A DNA stretch of 64,000 bases from Betaproteobacteria bacterium (GTDB lineage Bacteria > Pseudomonadota > Gammaproteobacteria > Burkholderiales > Rhodocyclaceae). Below the pieces are notes generated by a model. The model was not told the DNA's origin. It saw only the letters and a list, made by a program, of their open reading frames with translations, and made no database searches. Position numbers and translations under genes: made by a program. Where the stretch lies: positions 62,001 through 126,000 of the forward strand of contig WQYQ01000003.1 in the NCBI GenBank assembly GCA_009781175.1, written 5' to 3'. This document shows positions 43,852 through 51,821 of the stretch, one piece after another (position 1 is the first letter of the stretch; every line of letters starts with the position of its first letter).

Positions 43852-44217
43852 ATGAAACGTCAAGTACTGGTTGTCGCGTCGATGATGTGCATGTGTGGCG
43901 CAGCTTTTGCTGCTGATCAGCAAGGTATGAGTGGTATGTCTGGTCAGCAAGGCATGAGCGGAATGTCCGGCCAGCAAGGCATGTCGGGTATGTCCGGCCA
44001 GCAGGGTATGTCTGGTATGTCCGGCCAACAGGAAGGCATGGCCGGTCAAAAAGGCATGAGTGGCATGTCTGGTGAGAAAAAGCCCGCCAACCATCCGACG
44101 AAAAAGCATCGCAAGGCCAAGAAGGCCGAGCAGGAAGGCATGAGCGGAATGTCCGGCCAGCAGGGTATGTCCGGTATGTCGGGCCAGCAGGAAGGCATGT
44201 CCGGAGAGAAGAAATAA
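43852..44217 (+). CDS. Secreted methionine-rich tandem-repeat protein
   Basis: Protein of 121 aa: signal peptide MKRQVLVVASMMCMCGAAFAA, then repeats of the 9-residue unit GMSGMSGQQ (four in a row, 27-bp period), a basic spacer (HPTKKHRKAKKAEQ), then two more units. Composition is almost only M, S, G, Q and K. Such Met-rich periplasmic proteins can bind Cu(I)/Ag(I), or act as sacrificial oxidant scavengers like MrpX of Azospira, whose Met are reoxidised and repaired by YedYZ/MsrPQ. Neither is shown here. A good AAAGGA ribosome site precedes the ATG and a strong terminator follows. Confidence 0.7.
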   Translation: MKRQVLVVASMMCMCGAAFAADQQGMSGMSGQQGMSGMSGQQGMSGMSGQQGMSGMSGQQEGMAGQKGMSGMSGEKKPANHPTKKHRKAKKAEQEGMSGMSGQQGMSGMSGQQEGMSGEKK

Positions 44218-44281
44218 TTAAGCGGTTTTCCGCAACGGCTAACTCTGTTGCGGAGTTGAAGTTGTAATGGTGCCTGTATTG

Positions 44282-44310
44282 GCAGGGTGGAGTTTTCCAC
44301 CCTGCTTTTT
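44282..44310 (+). terminator. Strong terminator after the Met-rich gene
   Basis: GCAGGGTGGA (44282-44291), loop GTTT, TCCACCCTGC (44296-44305), then TTTTT. It separates the Met-rich gene from the cytochrome/molybdoenzyme operon. A second hairpin CCGCAAC/GTTGCGG lies about 40 bases before it. Confidence 0.93.
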
Positions 44311-44370
44311 ATATCCGAGAGTTGTTCTCTATTGAGAGTCATTCTCTCTTCATTTTGTGAGTCGCTTCCG

Positions 44371-45183
44371 ATGAAAGTGCGACGCGCGTTTCGGTTTCTT
44401 ATCAGTTCCCTGTTGCTTGTCAGCGCCTGGAGCGCCTCAATAGCTTTCGCGGAACCTTCCTCTCTTGTTCAAACTAAAGACTATCAGCGTGCGCGATGGG
44501 ATCCGCTGCACTTTGCGCCGGCCATTTCACATGCCAGAAATGAAGATTGTTTGGCGTGTCATAAGGAAATTCTCGACGACAAAGTTCGCGATAAGTCTCC
44601 GGCGGGTTGGAAAGCCTCCAACGTCAAGGCGTGGTATCAGACACTCGATACTTATGCAGGGAAGCAGGAGACCTTTCACTGGCGGCATATGAAATCGCCT
44701 TATGCGAATTCGGTTATGCAATTGCAGTGCAATACCTGCCACCAGGGCAATAACCCTCGTGATCGGGCCGTCAATCCGCCTGATAAAAATTTTACGGCTT
44801 TCACGTTGCGCAAAAACGTGAATCCAGAAATCTGTTTAAGGTGTCACGGCAAATTCCCGCAGGAAATGATGGGCTTGCCAATGCCGTGGACCGAAATGCG
44901 CGAGTCGCTGGACAACAATTGTTTGTCCTGTCATGTCGCGATTCGCACGACACGCCATCAAGTCAATTTCTTGAAGCCCGAGGCCATCGAAGAGCTTGCC
45001 CAGAAGCAGGGGGGCGATGTGTGTTATGGCTGCCACGGCGGCCGGCAGTGGTATCGCATCAGTTTCCCTTATCCACGCCACCCTTGGGCTGGAATGCCAG
45101 AGGAAGTGCCTGATTGGGCGAAGAATCGTCCAACCGAATCCGAAGCTCGCTTCAGAATCCCGGCTGCGGGGAAAACGCAATGA
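44371..45183 (+). CDS. Periplasmic pentaheme cytochrome c
   Basis: Secreted multihaem cytochrome of 270 aa. Signal peptide about 1-29 (FLISSLLLVSAWSASIAFA). Five haem sites: CLACH, CNTCH, CLRCH, CLSCH, CYGCH. It overlaps the molybdoenzyme gene by 4 bp (ATGA), so the two proteins are very likely made together; it would pass electrons from a quinol-oxidising NapC-type cytochrome to the enzyme, replacing a DmsC-like membrane subunit. I cannot place it in a named family. Confidence 0.9.
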   Translation: MKVRRAFRFLISSLLLVSAWSASIAFAEPSSLVQTKDYQRARWDPLHFAPAISHARNEDCLACHKEILDDKVRDKSPAGWKASNVKAWYQTLDTYAGKQETFHWRHMKSPYANSVMQLQCNTCHQGNNPRDRAVNPPDKNFTAFTLRKNVNPEICLRCHGKFPQEMMGLPMPWTEMRESLDNNCLSCHVAIRTTRHQVNFLKPEAIEELAQKQGGDVCYGCHGGRQWYRISFPYPRHPWAGMPEEVPDWAKNRPTESEARFRIPAAGKTQ

Positions 45184-47750
45184 CTGTTAAAGAATTTTCA
45201 CCGATGCCGAACACGGTTTTGGAAAATCTGCTCGATGAGGAAACGCTTTCGCGCCGCGATTTCCTGAAAACAACCGCAATTGCTTCCGCATTGGGCGCAA
45301 CCGGCCTGATGAGTTATGCGAAGAAGGCCGAAGCCTTCGCCTACGAGCCTTATCCGCGTGACGACGATTTAAAGACTGTCGTTACCTCTTGTGCACATAA
45401 CTGTGGCTCTCGGCATATGTTGGTGGCGCACAAGAAGGGCGATGTGATCGTGCGCCTGTCGACCGACAACGGCTCCTATCAGGCGGGGGGTCACTTCGGC
45501 ATGGATACTGAAGCGATGCCGCAATTGCGCGCCTGTTTGCGCGGTCGCTCCTATCGTGCGCGTTTGTATTCGCAGGAGCGTCTGCTCTATCCGATGATTC
45601 GAGTCGGTGCGCGCGGTGAAGGCAAATTCAAGCGCGCTTCATGGGATACCGCGCTCGATTATGTCGCGGGCAAGATGCAGGACTTGAAAAAGAAATACGG
45701 CCCGACCGCGATTCTCGATCAGTCCTATGCCGGGGCGTCCTATGGCGTGCTGCATAAGTCCGATCAGATCGAAGGCTTGCTCGCGCGTTTCCTCGGCATG
45801 TTCGGCTGCCGCACCAATTCCTGGTCGGTGCCTTCCTACCAAGCCACGACGTTCAGTTCGAACATGACCTTCGGCACGATCCAGGACGGCAACGAAGATG
45901 ACGCTTTCGCGCATTCGAAGCTGATCATCATGTGGGGCTGGAATCCGGCCTACACGTTTCACGGCGGCAATACGTTCTATTACATGCGCATGGCCAAGCA
46001 GCGCGGCTGCAAGTTCGTGCTCGTCGATCCGCAGTACACCGATTCGGCGGCTGCTTATGATGCTTGGTGGATTCCGATTCGGCCGAATACCGATGCGGCC
46101 ATGCTCGCCGGCATGGCGCATTACATTTTCACGAACAATTTGCAGGATCAGCAATTCATCGACAAGTTCTGCCAGGGCATGGATGCGGGCACGATGCCCG
46201 ATTGGGCCAAGGGCAAGGAAAACTTCAAGGATTACATCCTCGGCAAGTACGACGGTACGCCGAAGTCGCCCGAGTGGGCTGCGACCGTTTGTGGCGTGAA
46301 GGCGGAGGACATCAAGAAGCTCGCCGATATGTATGCGCGCACGAAACCGGCGGCGCTCAAAGCCTCTTGGGCGCCCGGGCGTAACGCATACGGCGAGCAG
46401 TACAACCGCATGGCGGCGGCGGTGCAGGCGATGACGGGCAACATCGGCATTCTTGGTGGTTGCGCCGAAGGTGTGGGCAAGGGCTTCCATTCCGAAGCGG
46501 TTGCTTATCCCTATGATCAATACGCCAACAAGTGGTGGGCTTCGATCAAGTCGGACCGCTGGGCACATTGCGTTTTGAACTACCCGAATCTGCGCCGCGA
46601 AGAAGTTGGTTTGTGGCCGCGCGACGATGCGCTCGACGGTAAGATCCCGAATATCCGCGCGATCTGGTGGCATGGTTCCGACTGGTTCAACCAGCTCACC
46701 AACATCAACAAGGAAATCGAAGCGGTCAAGAAACTCGATCTGGTCGTCTGCAACGATGCGACGATTACACCGTCGGGGCTGTGGGCCGATGTGTTGTTCC
46801 CGATCGCGACGCACTTCGAGCGGCACGACGTGGCATTGCCTTGGTACAAGGGGCATTACTACATTCATCGTCCGAAAGTGATTCAGCCTCTCGGCGAATC
46901 CAAGACCGACTTCCAGATTTTCACTGAACTCGCCTACCGCCTCGGTTTCGGGAAGGGATACAACCCGAAAGCGACGCGCGATTATTTCCATCACGACGAT
47001 GCGGTTGACGAGGCTTATCTGAGCGCGTGGTGGAATGACCGCGTCATGAAAGAGCAGGATGTGGAAATGAGCTGGGAGGAGTTCAAGCAGCACGGTGTCT
47101 ACAAGTTCGAGCTGCCCGAGCCGCATGTCGCCTTCCGCGATCAGATCGAAGATGGCGACCCGTTCGAAACGCCGTCGGGCAAGATCGAAATTTTTTCGAC
47201 GACGCTGGCGCAAGTTAAAGATTGGACAAAGACCCAGTGGGGTTACGAAATCCCCTCGATTCCGAAATGGATCGAGCCGTGGGAATCGCTCAATCATCCG
47301 AAGGCGCGGGACTATCCGTTCCATCTGATCAGCCCTCATCCGCGTTGGCGTACGCACAGCATCTTCAACAATATTCCGTGGCTGCGCGAAACCTATACGC
47401 AGGAAGTGACGATCAACGCCGCCGATGCTGCGCGGCTCGGTATCGTGATGGGCGACACCGTGGAGTTGTGGAACGACCGTGGCCGCGTTGTGGTGCCGGT
47501 TTATGTGACCGAACGCTGCATGCCGGGCGTGCTCGTGCTGCATGAAGGCGCGTGGATGGATCTGGACAAGAACGCCGTCGATCGCGCGGGCAACCCGGAC
47601 TTTCTGACCAAGGATAATCCGAGCCCCGCGGGCGCTTTTGCCTACAACACCGTGCTTTGCAATATCAAGAAGACCGATCTCGTGCACAAGCCGGGATGGG
47701 ACGAGCTGGCCACCGCGCGCAGCTATATCTTCCGTCGCGGCGATCACTAA
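45180..47750 (+). CDS. Tat-exported molybdopterin oxidoreductase, DMSO reductase family (DmsA-like)
   Basis: Catalytic subunit of 856 aa. Twin-arginine signal SRRDFLKTTAI at 24-34. The N-terminal Fe-S site reads C71-x3-C75-x3-H79...C119; in DmsA the third ligand is Cys, so here His replaces it. RACLRGRSYRARLYS and RVGARGEGKFKRASWDTALDY match DmsA-type enzymes, and the WSVPSYQAT region offers a Ser as possible Mo ligand. The C-terminal domain has the MGD-binding fold (INAADAARLGIVMGDTVELWN). A respiratory reductase or dehydrogenase; substrate unknown. Partners: pentaheme cytochrome, four-cluster ferredoxin and TorD encoded around it. Confidence 0.9.
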   Translation: MTVKEFSPMPNTVLENLLDEETLSRRDFLKTTAIASALGATGLMSYAKKAEAFAYEPYPRDDDLKTVVTSCAHNCGSRHMLVAHKKGDVIVRLSTDNGSYQAGGHFGMDTEAMPQLRACLRGRSYRARLYSQERLLYPMIRVGARGEGKFKRASWDTALDYVAGKMQDLKKKYGPTAILDQSYAGASYGVLHKSDQIEGLLARFLGMFGCRTNSWSVPSYQATTFSSNMTFGTIQDGNEDDAFAHSKLIIMWGWNPAYTFHGGNTFYYMRMAKQRGCKFVLVDPQYTDSAAAYDAWWIPIRPNTDAAMLAGMAHYIFTNNLQDQQFIDKFCQGMDAGTMPDWAKGKENFKDYILGKYDGTPKSPEWAATVCGVKAEDIKKLADMYARTKPAALKASWAPGRNAYGEQYNRMAAAVQAMTGNIGILGGCAEGVGKGFHSEAVAYPYDQYANKWWASIKSDRWAHCVLNYPNLRREEVGLWPRDDALDGKIPNIRAIWWHGSDWFNQLTNINKEIEAVKKLDLVVCNDATITPSGLWADVLFPIATHFERHDVALPWYKGHYYIHRPKVIQPLGESKTDFQIFTELAYRLGFGKGYNPKATRDYFHHDDAVDEAYLSAWWNDRVMKEQDVEMSWEEFKQHGVYKFELPEPHVAFRDQIEDGDPFETPSGKIEIFSTTLAQVKDWTKTQWGYEIPSIPKWIEPWESLNHPKARDYPFHLISPHPRWRTHSIFNNIPWLRETYTQEVTINAADAARLGIVMGDTVELWNDRGRVVVPVYVTERCMPGVLVLHEGAWMDLDKNAVDRAGNPDFLTKDNPSPAGAFAYNTVLCNIKKTDLVHKPGWDELATARSYIFRRGDH

Positions 47751-47787
47751 TCGCCGCGCCTAGCGAACTCGAACCGGACCCAAGGCC

Positions 47788-48462
47788 ATGGCCGACGCAC
47801 CTGAAAAAGACACTGCACGAATCAAGGAAGCGGTGAAACGGCGCAAGAAGGAAGTCTACACTCCCGTCACGCCCGACAAGCAGCTTGGTTTCATTCACAA
47901 CAACGTCGATTGCATTGGATGCCGCGCTTGCGAAATCGCATGCAAGGACAAAAACGGCCTGGGGCCCGGCCCCCGCTTGCGCCGTGTGATGTACATCGAA
48001 GGCGGAACTTTCCCGGATGTTTTTGCCTATAAGGTTAACGTTTCGTGCAATCACTGCGCCGAGCCGGCGTGCCTGCCGACTTGCCCGACCGGCGCGATTT
48101 TCAAGCGTAAGAAAGATGGCGTCGTCGATATCGACTCAACGCTGTGCATTGGCTGCCGCCGCTGTGAGGCGGCCTGTCCTTACGGTGCGCCGCAGTTCGA
48201 TGTCGAGTCGAATACGATCAAGAAGTGCAATCTGTGCGTTGATGAACTCGATTCCGGCCGCACGCCGTACTGCGTGCAAGCCTGCATGATGCGCGTGCTC
48301 GACATCGGGCCGATCGACGAGCTGCGCAAGGGCAACTATCAGACCAAGGCGATGGGGCCGCACGACGAAGTGGTCCGAGCGGTGAAGAATTTCGCCAATC
48401 CCGAAATGACCAATCCCTCGATCGTATTCGTGCCGCATAGCAAGGGGCGTATCGATGGCTAA
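47788..48462 (+). CDS. Four-cluster 4Fe-4S electron-transfer subunit, DmsB-like
   Basis: Ferredoxin subunit of 224 aa with Cys groups for four [4Fe-4S] clusters: CIGCRACEIAC, CNHCAEPACLPTC, CIGCRRCEAAC and CNLCVDEL...CVQAC. This is the DmsB/PhsB/NrfC type that wires a molybdoenzyme to an electron donor. No signal peptide; export would be with the Tat partner encoded 38 bp upstream. The stop is 2 bp before a MITE-like element. Confidence 0.92.
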   Translation: MADAPEKDTARIKEAVKRRKKEVYTPVTPDKQLGFIHNNVDCIGCRACEIACKDKNGLGPGPRLRRVMYIEGGTFPDVFAYKVNVSCNHCAEPACLPTCPTGAIFKRKKDGVVDIDSTLCIGCRRCEAACPYGAPQFDVESNTIKKCNLCVDELDSGRTPYCVQACMMRVLDIGPIDELRKGNYQTKAMGPHDEVVRAVKNFANPEMTNPSIVFVPHSKGRIDG

Positions 48463-48464
48463 TC

Positions 48465-48607
48465 AGAACCTGTTCATAATCCTGCTGCGATCCCGTGATC
48501 GGGGCTCATGCGCTGCTCGGAATCCTCATTTATCACTCATAAACTCCGGTTCCTGCGCTGTTCTTCACCCCGCTGCCGGGCTCTCGCGACGGATTATGAA
48601 GAGGTTC
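48465..48607 (+). mobile_element. MITE-like element E, copy 2, between dmsB-like and torD-like genes
   Basis: 143 bp, closely related to 16186-16330: the block GTGATCGGGGCTCATGCGCT and flanking sequence are identical. Terminal inverted repeats AGAACCTGTTCATAAT and (reverse complement of the right end) AGAACCTCTTCATAAT match at 15 of 16 positions. It starts 2 bases after one stop codon and ends 4 bases before the next ATG; its right end GAAGAGG is at ribosome-site distance from that ATG. Confidence 0.8.
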
Positions 48608-48611
48608 TCCG

Positions 48612-49325
48612 ATGTGGCGTGAGGCCGTTGCCGAAGATCTCACGCTGCTCGCCCGCCTGCATGGCGTCGAACTGGATGAGGCGACGCTCGTCGCGCTCGG
48701 CGCAGCGCATTTCCCGTCATGTTTGGCGCTAGCTCCAGTTGCGCAAACGGACCGCGAGGCGCGTCAGTTGCTGGCTGGCGCGCTCGGCGGCGATCCGGCG
48801 CTGGCGATGTCCCTGGATGAGATGGCGGCCGATTATGCGGCGCTTTATCTCAATGTTCGTCATCAGACCTCGCCGAATGAATCGGCCTGGATCAACGAAG
48901 AGGGCCTGGAGCGTCAGGAGGCAATGTTCGCGGTGCGCGAGTGGTACACGCGTTACGGCTTGGAAGCCGGCGACTGGCGCCGTCGTCAGGACGATAACCT
49001 GTCCCTGCAATTGCAGTTCATCGCTTATCTGTTCGGCCAAGCCAAGAGCGACGCTGAGTTAGCGCCTGCGGCCGAATTCATGGATGCGCATTTGCTGCGC
49101 TGGATCGAACGTTTTGCCGAGCGCGTCGCACAGCGCGCGCAAACACCGTTTTATGCAGGCTTGGGGATGTTGACGGCCTGTTATGTGCGTGGCGTGCGCG
49201 ATCTGCTCGTCGAACGGGTAGGGGTGCCTTACCCGCCGCCGCCGAAACCGCGCCGGCCGTGGCGCGGTCCCAAGATTGTTGAACAGTCTGCGGCCTATGT
49301 CCCTGGAATCGAGCCCAGTTGGTAA
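48612..49325 (+). CDS. TorD/DmsD-family molybdoenzyme chaperone
   Basis: All-helical cytoplasmic chaperone of 237 aa. Family features: ADYAALYLNVRHQTSPNESAW (the Y-x-x-L-F...P..ES region) and DDNLSLQLQFIAYLF. TorD-type proteins bind the Tat signal of their molybdoenzyme and hold it until cofactor is inserted. The partner is the enzyme three genes upstream. The only ribosome site before the ATG is in the end of the MITE-like element. Confidence 0.88.
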   Translation: MWREAVAEDLTLLARLHGVELDEATLVALGAAHFPSCLALAPVAQTDREARQLLAGALGGDPALAMSLDEMAADYAALYLNVRHQTSPNESAWINEEGLERQEAMFAVREWYTRYGLEAGDWRRRQDDNLSLQLQFIAYLFGQAKSDAELAPAAEFMDAHLLRWIERFAERVAQRAQTPFYAGLGMLTACYVRGVRDLLVERVGVPYPPPPKPRRPWRGPKIVEQSAAYVPGIEPSW

Positions 49326-50319
49326 TCCCGCCGAGCCCGGCGATACGTGGGAAAACTTTGCCGAGGGCGTGCAGTTTCAAGCAGGCCGGTGCGTGCATGC
49401 GCATTCACCGATAGCGAGTTGCCATGCGTGCGAAAGCATGTGTCCGCGGCGCGCATGGAAGCTTGACGAAGACGGTCTGGATTTTGATCCCGATGCTTGC
49501 GACGGCTGCGGCCTGTGTATTCCCGCCTGTCCCGAAGCGGCGATCCGTAGCGAGCCCGCGCCGGAGCCTTTACCGGTGGGTGAAAAAGTGTGGCTACTTG
49601 CATGCACCCATGCGGGTGTCGAACATCCGAATCTGCCATGCCTGCACGCGCTACGGGACGATGAAGTGTTGGCGCAGTGGCACCGTGGCTGCCGCGAAAT
49701 TCTTTGTGCCGCGGTTGAGTGCGCACGATGTCCGCGCGCGCCGGAAGCCTCTCGCCGCCTGCCGGCCCGGCTCGAACGGATCAACCAGGCTTTGCGGCAA
49801 CGCCAGCTTCAGCCGATCGCACAGACCAGCGAACCTGCTGCGGCTTGGAATCGCCGCGAACGGCGCCAGCGCGAAGCAAGGCCCGACCTCGCGCGGCGTG
49901 CCTGGCTGTCGCGTGTGGTGGCTGCGCCTGTCGTTGCGCCGGAGACGAAACTGCCGCCTGGTAAAGCCGCGCCGGTGTCCTGGCCCTGGCTGGCGCGTAT
50001 CGATCCCGCTCGCTGCACCGCCTGCGATGCCTGCATGCGCTTGTGCGCGCATCAAGCCTTGCGCCGTAAAGAGGATTGTTACCTGTCCGAGCCGCGCAAT
50101 TGCACGGGCTGCGGTTTGTGCGTCGATGTCTGTGCCGAACATGCGGTGAGCTTGGAAGCCTGGGGCTGCGCATCCGATGTCTTGCGTTGGCCCGTGTATC
50201 GAAAAAATTGTGCGCATTGTCAGGCGCCGTTTCATTCCTGCGTGGACGATGCGCAAAGCTATTGCCGTATTTGTCGCCAAGTGCGGCATCCGCGCGCGGA
50301 TTTGCGGATTTTTGAATGA
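49297..50319 (+). CDS. Polyferredoxin-like 4Fe-4S protein
   Basis: Cytoplasmic protein of 340 aa with two pairs of ferredoxin motifs: CHACESMCPRRAW and CDGCGLCIPACPEAA near the N-terminus, then CTACDACMRLCAHQA and CTGCGLCVDVCAEHA near residue 245-285, and a Cys-rich tail (CAHCQAPFHSC...CRIC). A middle segment with several Cys (LACTHAGVEHPNLPCLHALRD) lies between. It overlaps the torD-like gene by 29 bp. NapF-like accessory proteins in this position help Fe-S or cofactor assembly of the reductase; the exact role is not known. Confidence 0.82.
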   Translation: MSLESSPVGNPAEPGDTWENFAEGVQFQAGRCVHAHSPIASCHACESMCPRRAWKLDEDGLDFDPDACDGCGLCIPACPEAAIRSEPAPEPLPVGEKVWLLACTHAGVEHPNLPCLHALRDDEVLAQWHRGCREILCAAVECARCPRAPEASRRLPARLERINQALRQRQLQPIAQTSEPAAAWNRRERRQREARPDLARRAWLSRVVAAPVVAPETKLPPGKAAPVSWPWLARIDPARCTACDACMRLCAHQALRRKEDCYLSEPRNCTGCGLCVDVCAEHAVSLEAWGCASDVLRWPVYRKNCAHCQAPFHSCVDDAQSYCRICRQVRHPRADLRIFE

Positions 50320-50396
50320 CATGCGGATCACCATCGTTTGGCGAGGTGCCGCGCCTTGTGATCGGCGAACCCAGCCACGAGTTGCGGAAACCAAGC

Positions 50397-50422
50397 CGTG
50401 GGTATCGCTCCACTCACGCTAC
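50397..50422 (-). repeat. REP-like palindrome, left copy
   Basis: On the minus strand it reads GTAG followed by an imperfect hairpin (CGTGAGTGGAGCGATACCCACG). A GTAG tetranucleotide next to a bulged palindrome is the pattern of REP sequences moved by RAYT transposases. A matching inverted copy lies at 51126-51156, and similarity extends a few bases on both sides (CAGCTC..., ...CTTGG). Confidence 0.65.
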
Positions 50423-50480
50423 GAGCTGGCGAAACCCGACGAAACCATGCCAACCTCTTGCCTTTTTCGGAGATAACACC

Positions 50481-51062
50481 ATGAAAACCGCTCTCATCAC
50501 CTTGGGCGCCGTATTGCTTACCGGCGCCGTTCATGCACAGGGCGCCAGCGATCCGAAACCCGGTCTGTGGGAATCGCGCACGCTCAAGATGACGGTGGAC
50601 GGCAACGACGTGTTGCCGCAAATAAAGGCTGCTCGGGAGCAAATGCGCAAGTCCATGGCCAACATGCCGCCCGAGCAGCGTAAACAAATGGAGGCCGCGA
50701 TGGGCGGGCAGGGCGGCGACCCCACGGTGCAACGCGTATGTATCAGCGCCGAAATGATCAAGAACGAGTGGGCCGCCGCGCCGCGCCCGGAAGGCGCCAA
50801 TTGTGACAAACCCAGGATCAACCGCAGCGGCAACCGCAGCAGCTTTGAAATGTCGTGCAAGCAAGGAGGCGGCACGATCACCAGCAAGGGTGAGACGGTG
50901 GTTGCGGGCGATCAGATCACCACCAAGGTCGAAAGCGTCACCACCGAGGGGAAAGGCAAACGCGTCATGGTGATGGAAAATCAGATGAAGTTCATCGGCA
51001 GCGACTGCGGCGGCGTCAAGCCGTTCGACCAGACGGAAGCGCGGGCGGCAAAGAAGAAGTAA
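50481..51062 (+). CDS. DUF3617 family secreted protein
   Basis: Predicted periplasmic protein of 193 aa with signal peptide (MKTALITLGAVLLTGAVHA). The mature part begins with the DUF3617 pattern DPKPGLWESRTLKMTVDG and has Cys pairs (RVCISAEM, ANCDKPRI, FEMSCKQGG, GSDCGGVK). A Met/Gln-rich helical stretch (REQMRKSMANMPPEQRKQME) is inserted in the middle, as in many members. Function unknown. CGGAG ribosome site; flanked by two inverted REP-like sequences. Confidence 0.82.
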   Translation: MKTALITLGAVLLTGAVHAQGASDPKPGLWESRTLKMTVDGNDVLPQIKAAREQMRKSMANMPPEQRKQMEAAMGGQGGDPTVQRVCISAEMIKNEWAAAPRPEGANCDKPRINRSGNRSSFEMSCKQGGGTITSKGETVVAGDQITTKVESVTTEGKGKRVMVMENQMKFIGSDCGGVKPFDQTEARAAKKK

Positions 51063-51125
51063 GACGCTGTTGGGAAACCCCTCCCGTATCTCGCTCGCTC
51101 AGGGCTGCGTATGGAAAATCAGCTC

Positions 51126-51156
51126 GTAGCATGGGTGGAGCGAAGCGATACCCACG
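51126..51156 (+). repeat. REP-like palindrome, right copy
   Basis: GTAG then CATGGGTGGAGCGAAGCGAT and ACCCACG: stem GGGT/ACCC with GC/GC inner pairs and unpaired bases, the REP architecture. It is inverted relative to 50397-50422, so the pair brackets the DUF3617 gene. It lies in the gap between that gene and trpF and could also end transcripts. Confidence 0.68.
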
Positions 51157-51167
51157 CTTGGCGAACT

Positions 51168-51821
51168 TCATTGCCGGCGCTCGCTCTGCAACGCCTGAAA
51201 GAGCGCGGTGACCTTGGTTTCGTCCTTGATGCCGGGGCGGATTTCCACGCCGCTCATCAGATCAATGATCGGGGCTTTGCTCTGGCGGACGATTTCGGCC
51301 GCGTTTTCGGGGGTGATGCCGCCGGCGAGAATCAGCGGGCAGCTAATAGTGCGCTGGAGTTTTTGATAGACGGACAGATCGGCTGTGCCGCTGTGCTGGG
51401 CGTTATCCGGCGTGCGCGGATCGAAAAGCACCGCGTGAACACCTGCTGCGCAAAAAGCCGCCGCGGTTTTTTCCAGATCGGGCGTATCCGGGAAAATCGC
51501 TTTGATGATTTTTATGCTGCGCATGCCCAGCTCGCGGACAAGGTATGCGGTGTCTTCAAGCGTTTCGCCGCCGTGCAGTTGGATGTAATCCGGCTTCGTT
51601 TCCGTGGCGATGCGTAGCACATGCTCGGGCGATCCGCCGGTGACGACGCAGCTTGGCTTGCCGGCTGCCGCGATAAGTTCTTTTGCTTGCGCCGCGCTTA
51701 AGTTCCACGGCACCGAATGCGGATATTCGACGACGAATCCCAGAATGTCCGCGCCGTGGCGGGCACACATTTGTACATCCTGCGCGCGCATGAGGCCGCA
51801 GATTTTTACGCTGGGGCGCAT
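51168..51821 (-). CDS. trpF: Phosphoribosylanthranilate isomerase
   Basis: TIM-barrel enzyme of 217 aa that rearranges phosphoribosylanthranilate to CdRP in tryptophan synthesis. Catalytic Cys in VKICGLM; Asp in AVLFDPRTPDN; phosphate-binding LAGGITPENAAEIV; end SGVEIRPGIKDETKV. The region between (HSGTADLSVYQKLQ instead of the usual GGTGKTFDW) and ILGFVVEYPHSVPWNL show a divergent form not typical of Betaproteobacteria. It overlaps trpC by 16 bp and is last of trpDCF. Confidence 0.88.
   Translation of the reverse strand: MRPSVKICGLMRAQDVQMCARHGADILGFVVEYPHSVPWNLSAAQAKELIAAAGKPSCVVTGGSPEHVLRIATETKPDYIQLHGGETLEDTAYLVRELGMRSIKIIKAIFPDTPDLEKTAAAFCAAGVHAVLFDPRTPDNAQHSGTADLSVYQKLQRTISCPLILAGGITPENAAEIVRQSKAPIIDLMSGVEIRPGIKDETKVTALFQALQSERRQ

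Noticed and set aside
43921-44205. Repeats as a CRISPR array
   Set aside because: The 27-bp repeats are contiguous, in frame and encode GMSGMSGQQ; there are no unique spacers or cas genes.
45639-47747. 702-codon open frame antisense to the molybdoenzyme gene
   Set aside because: It has a basic, His/Arg-rich composition with no domain and no ribosome site; it is the mirror of a well supported gene in high-GC DNA.
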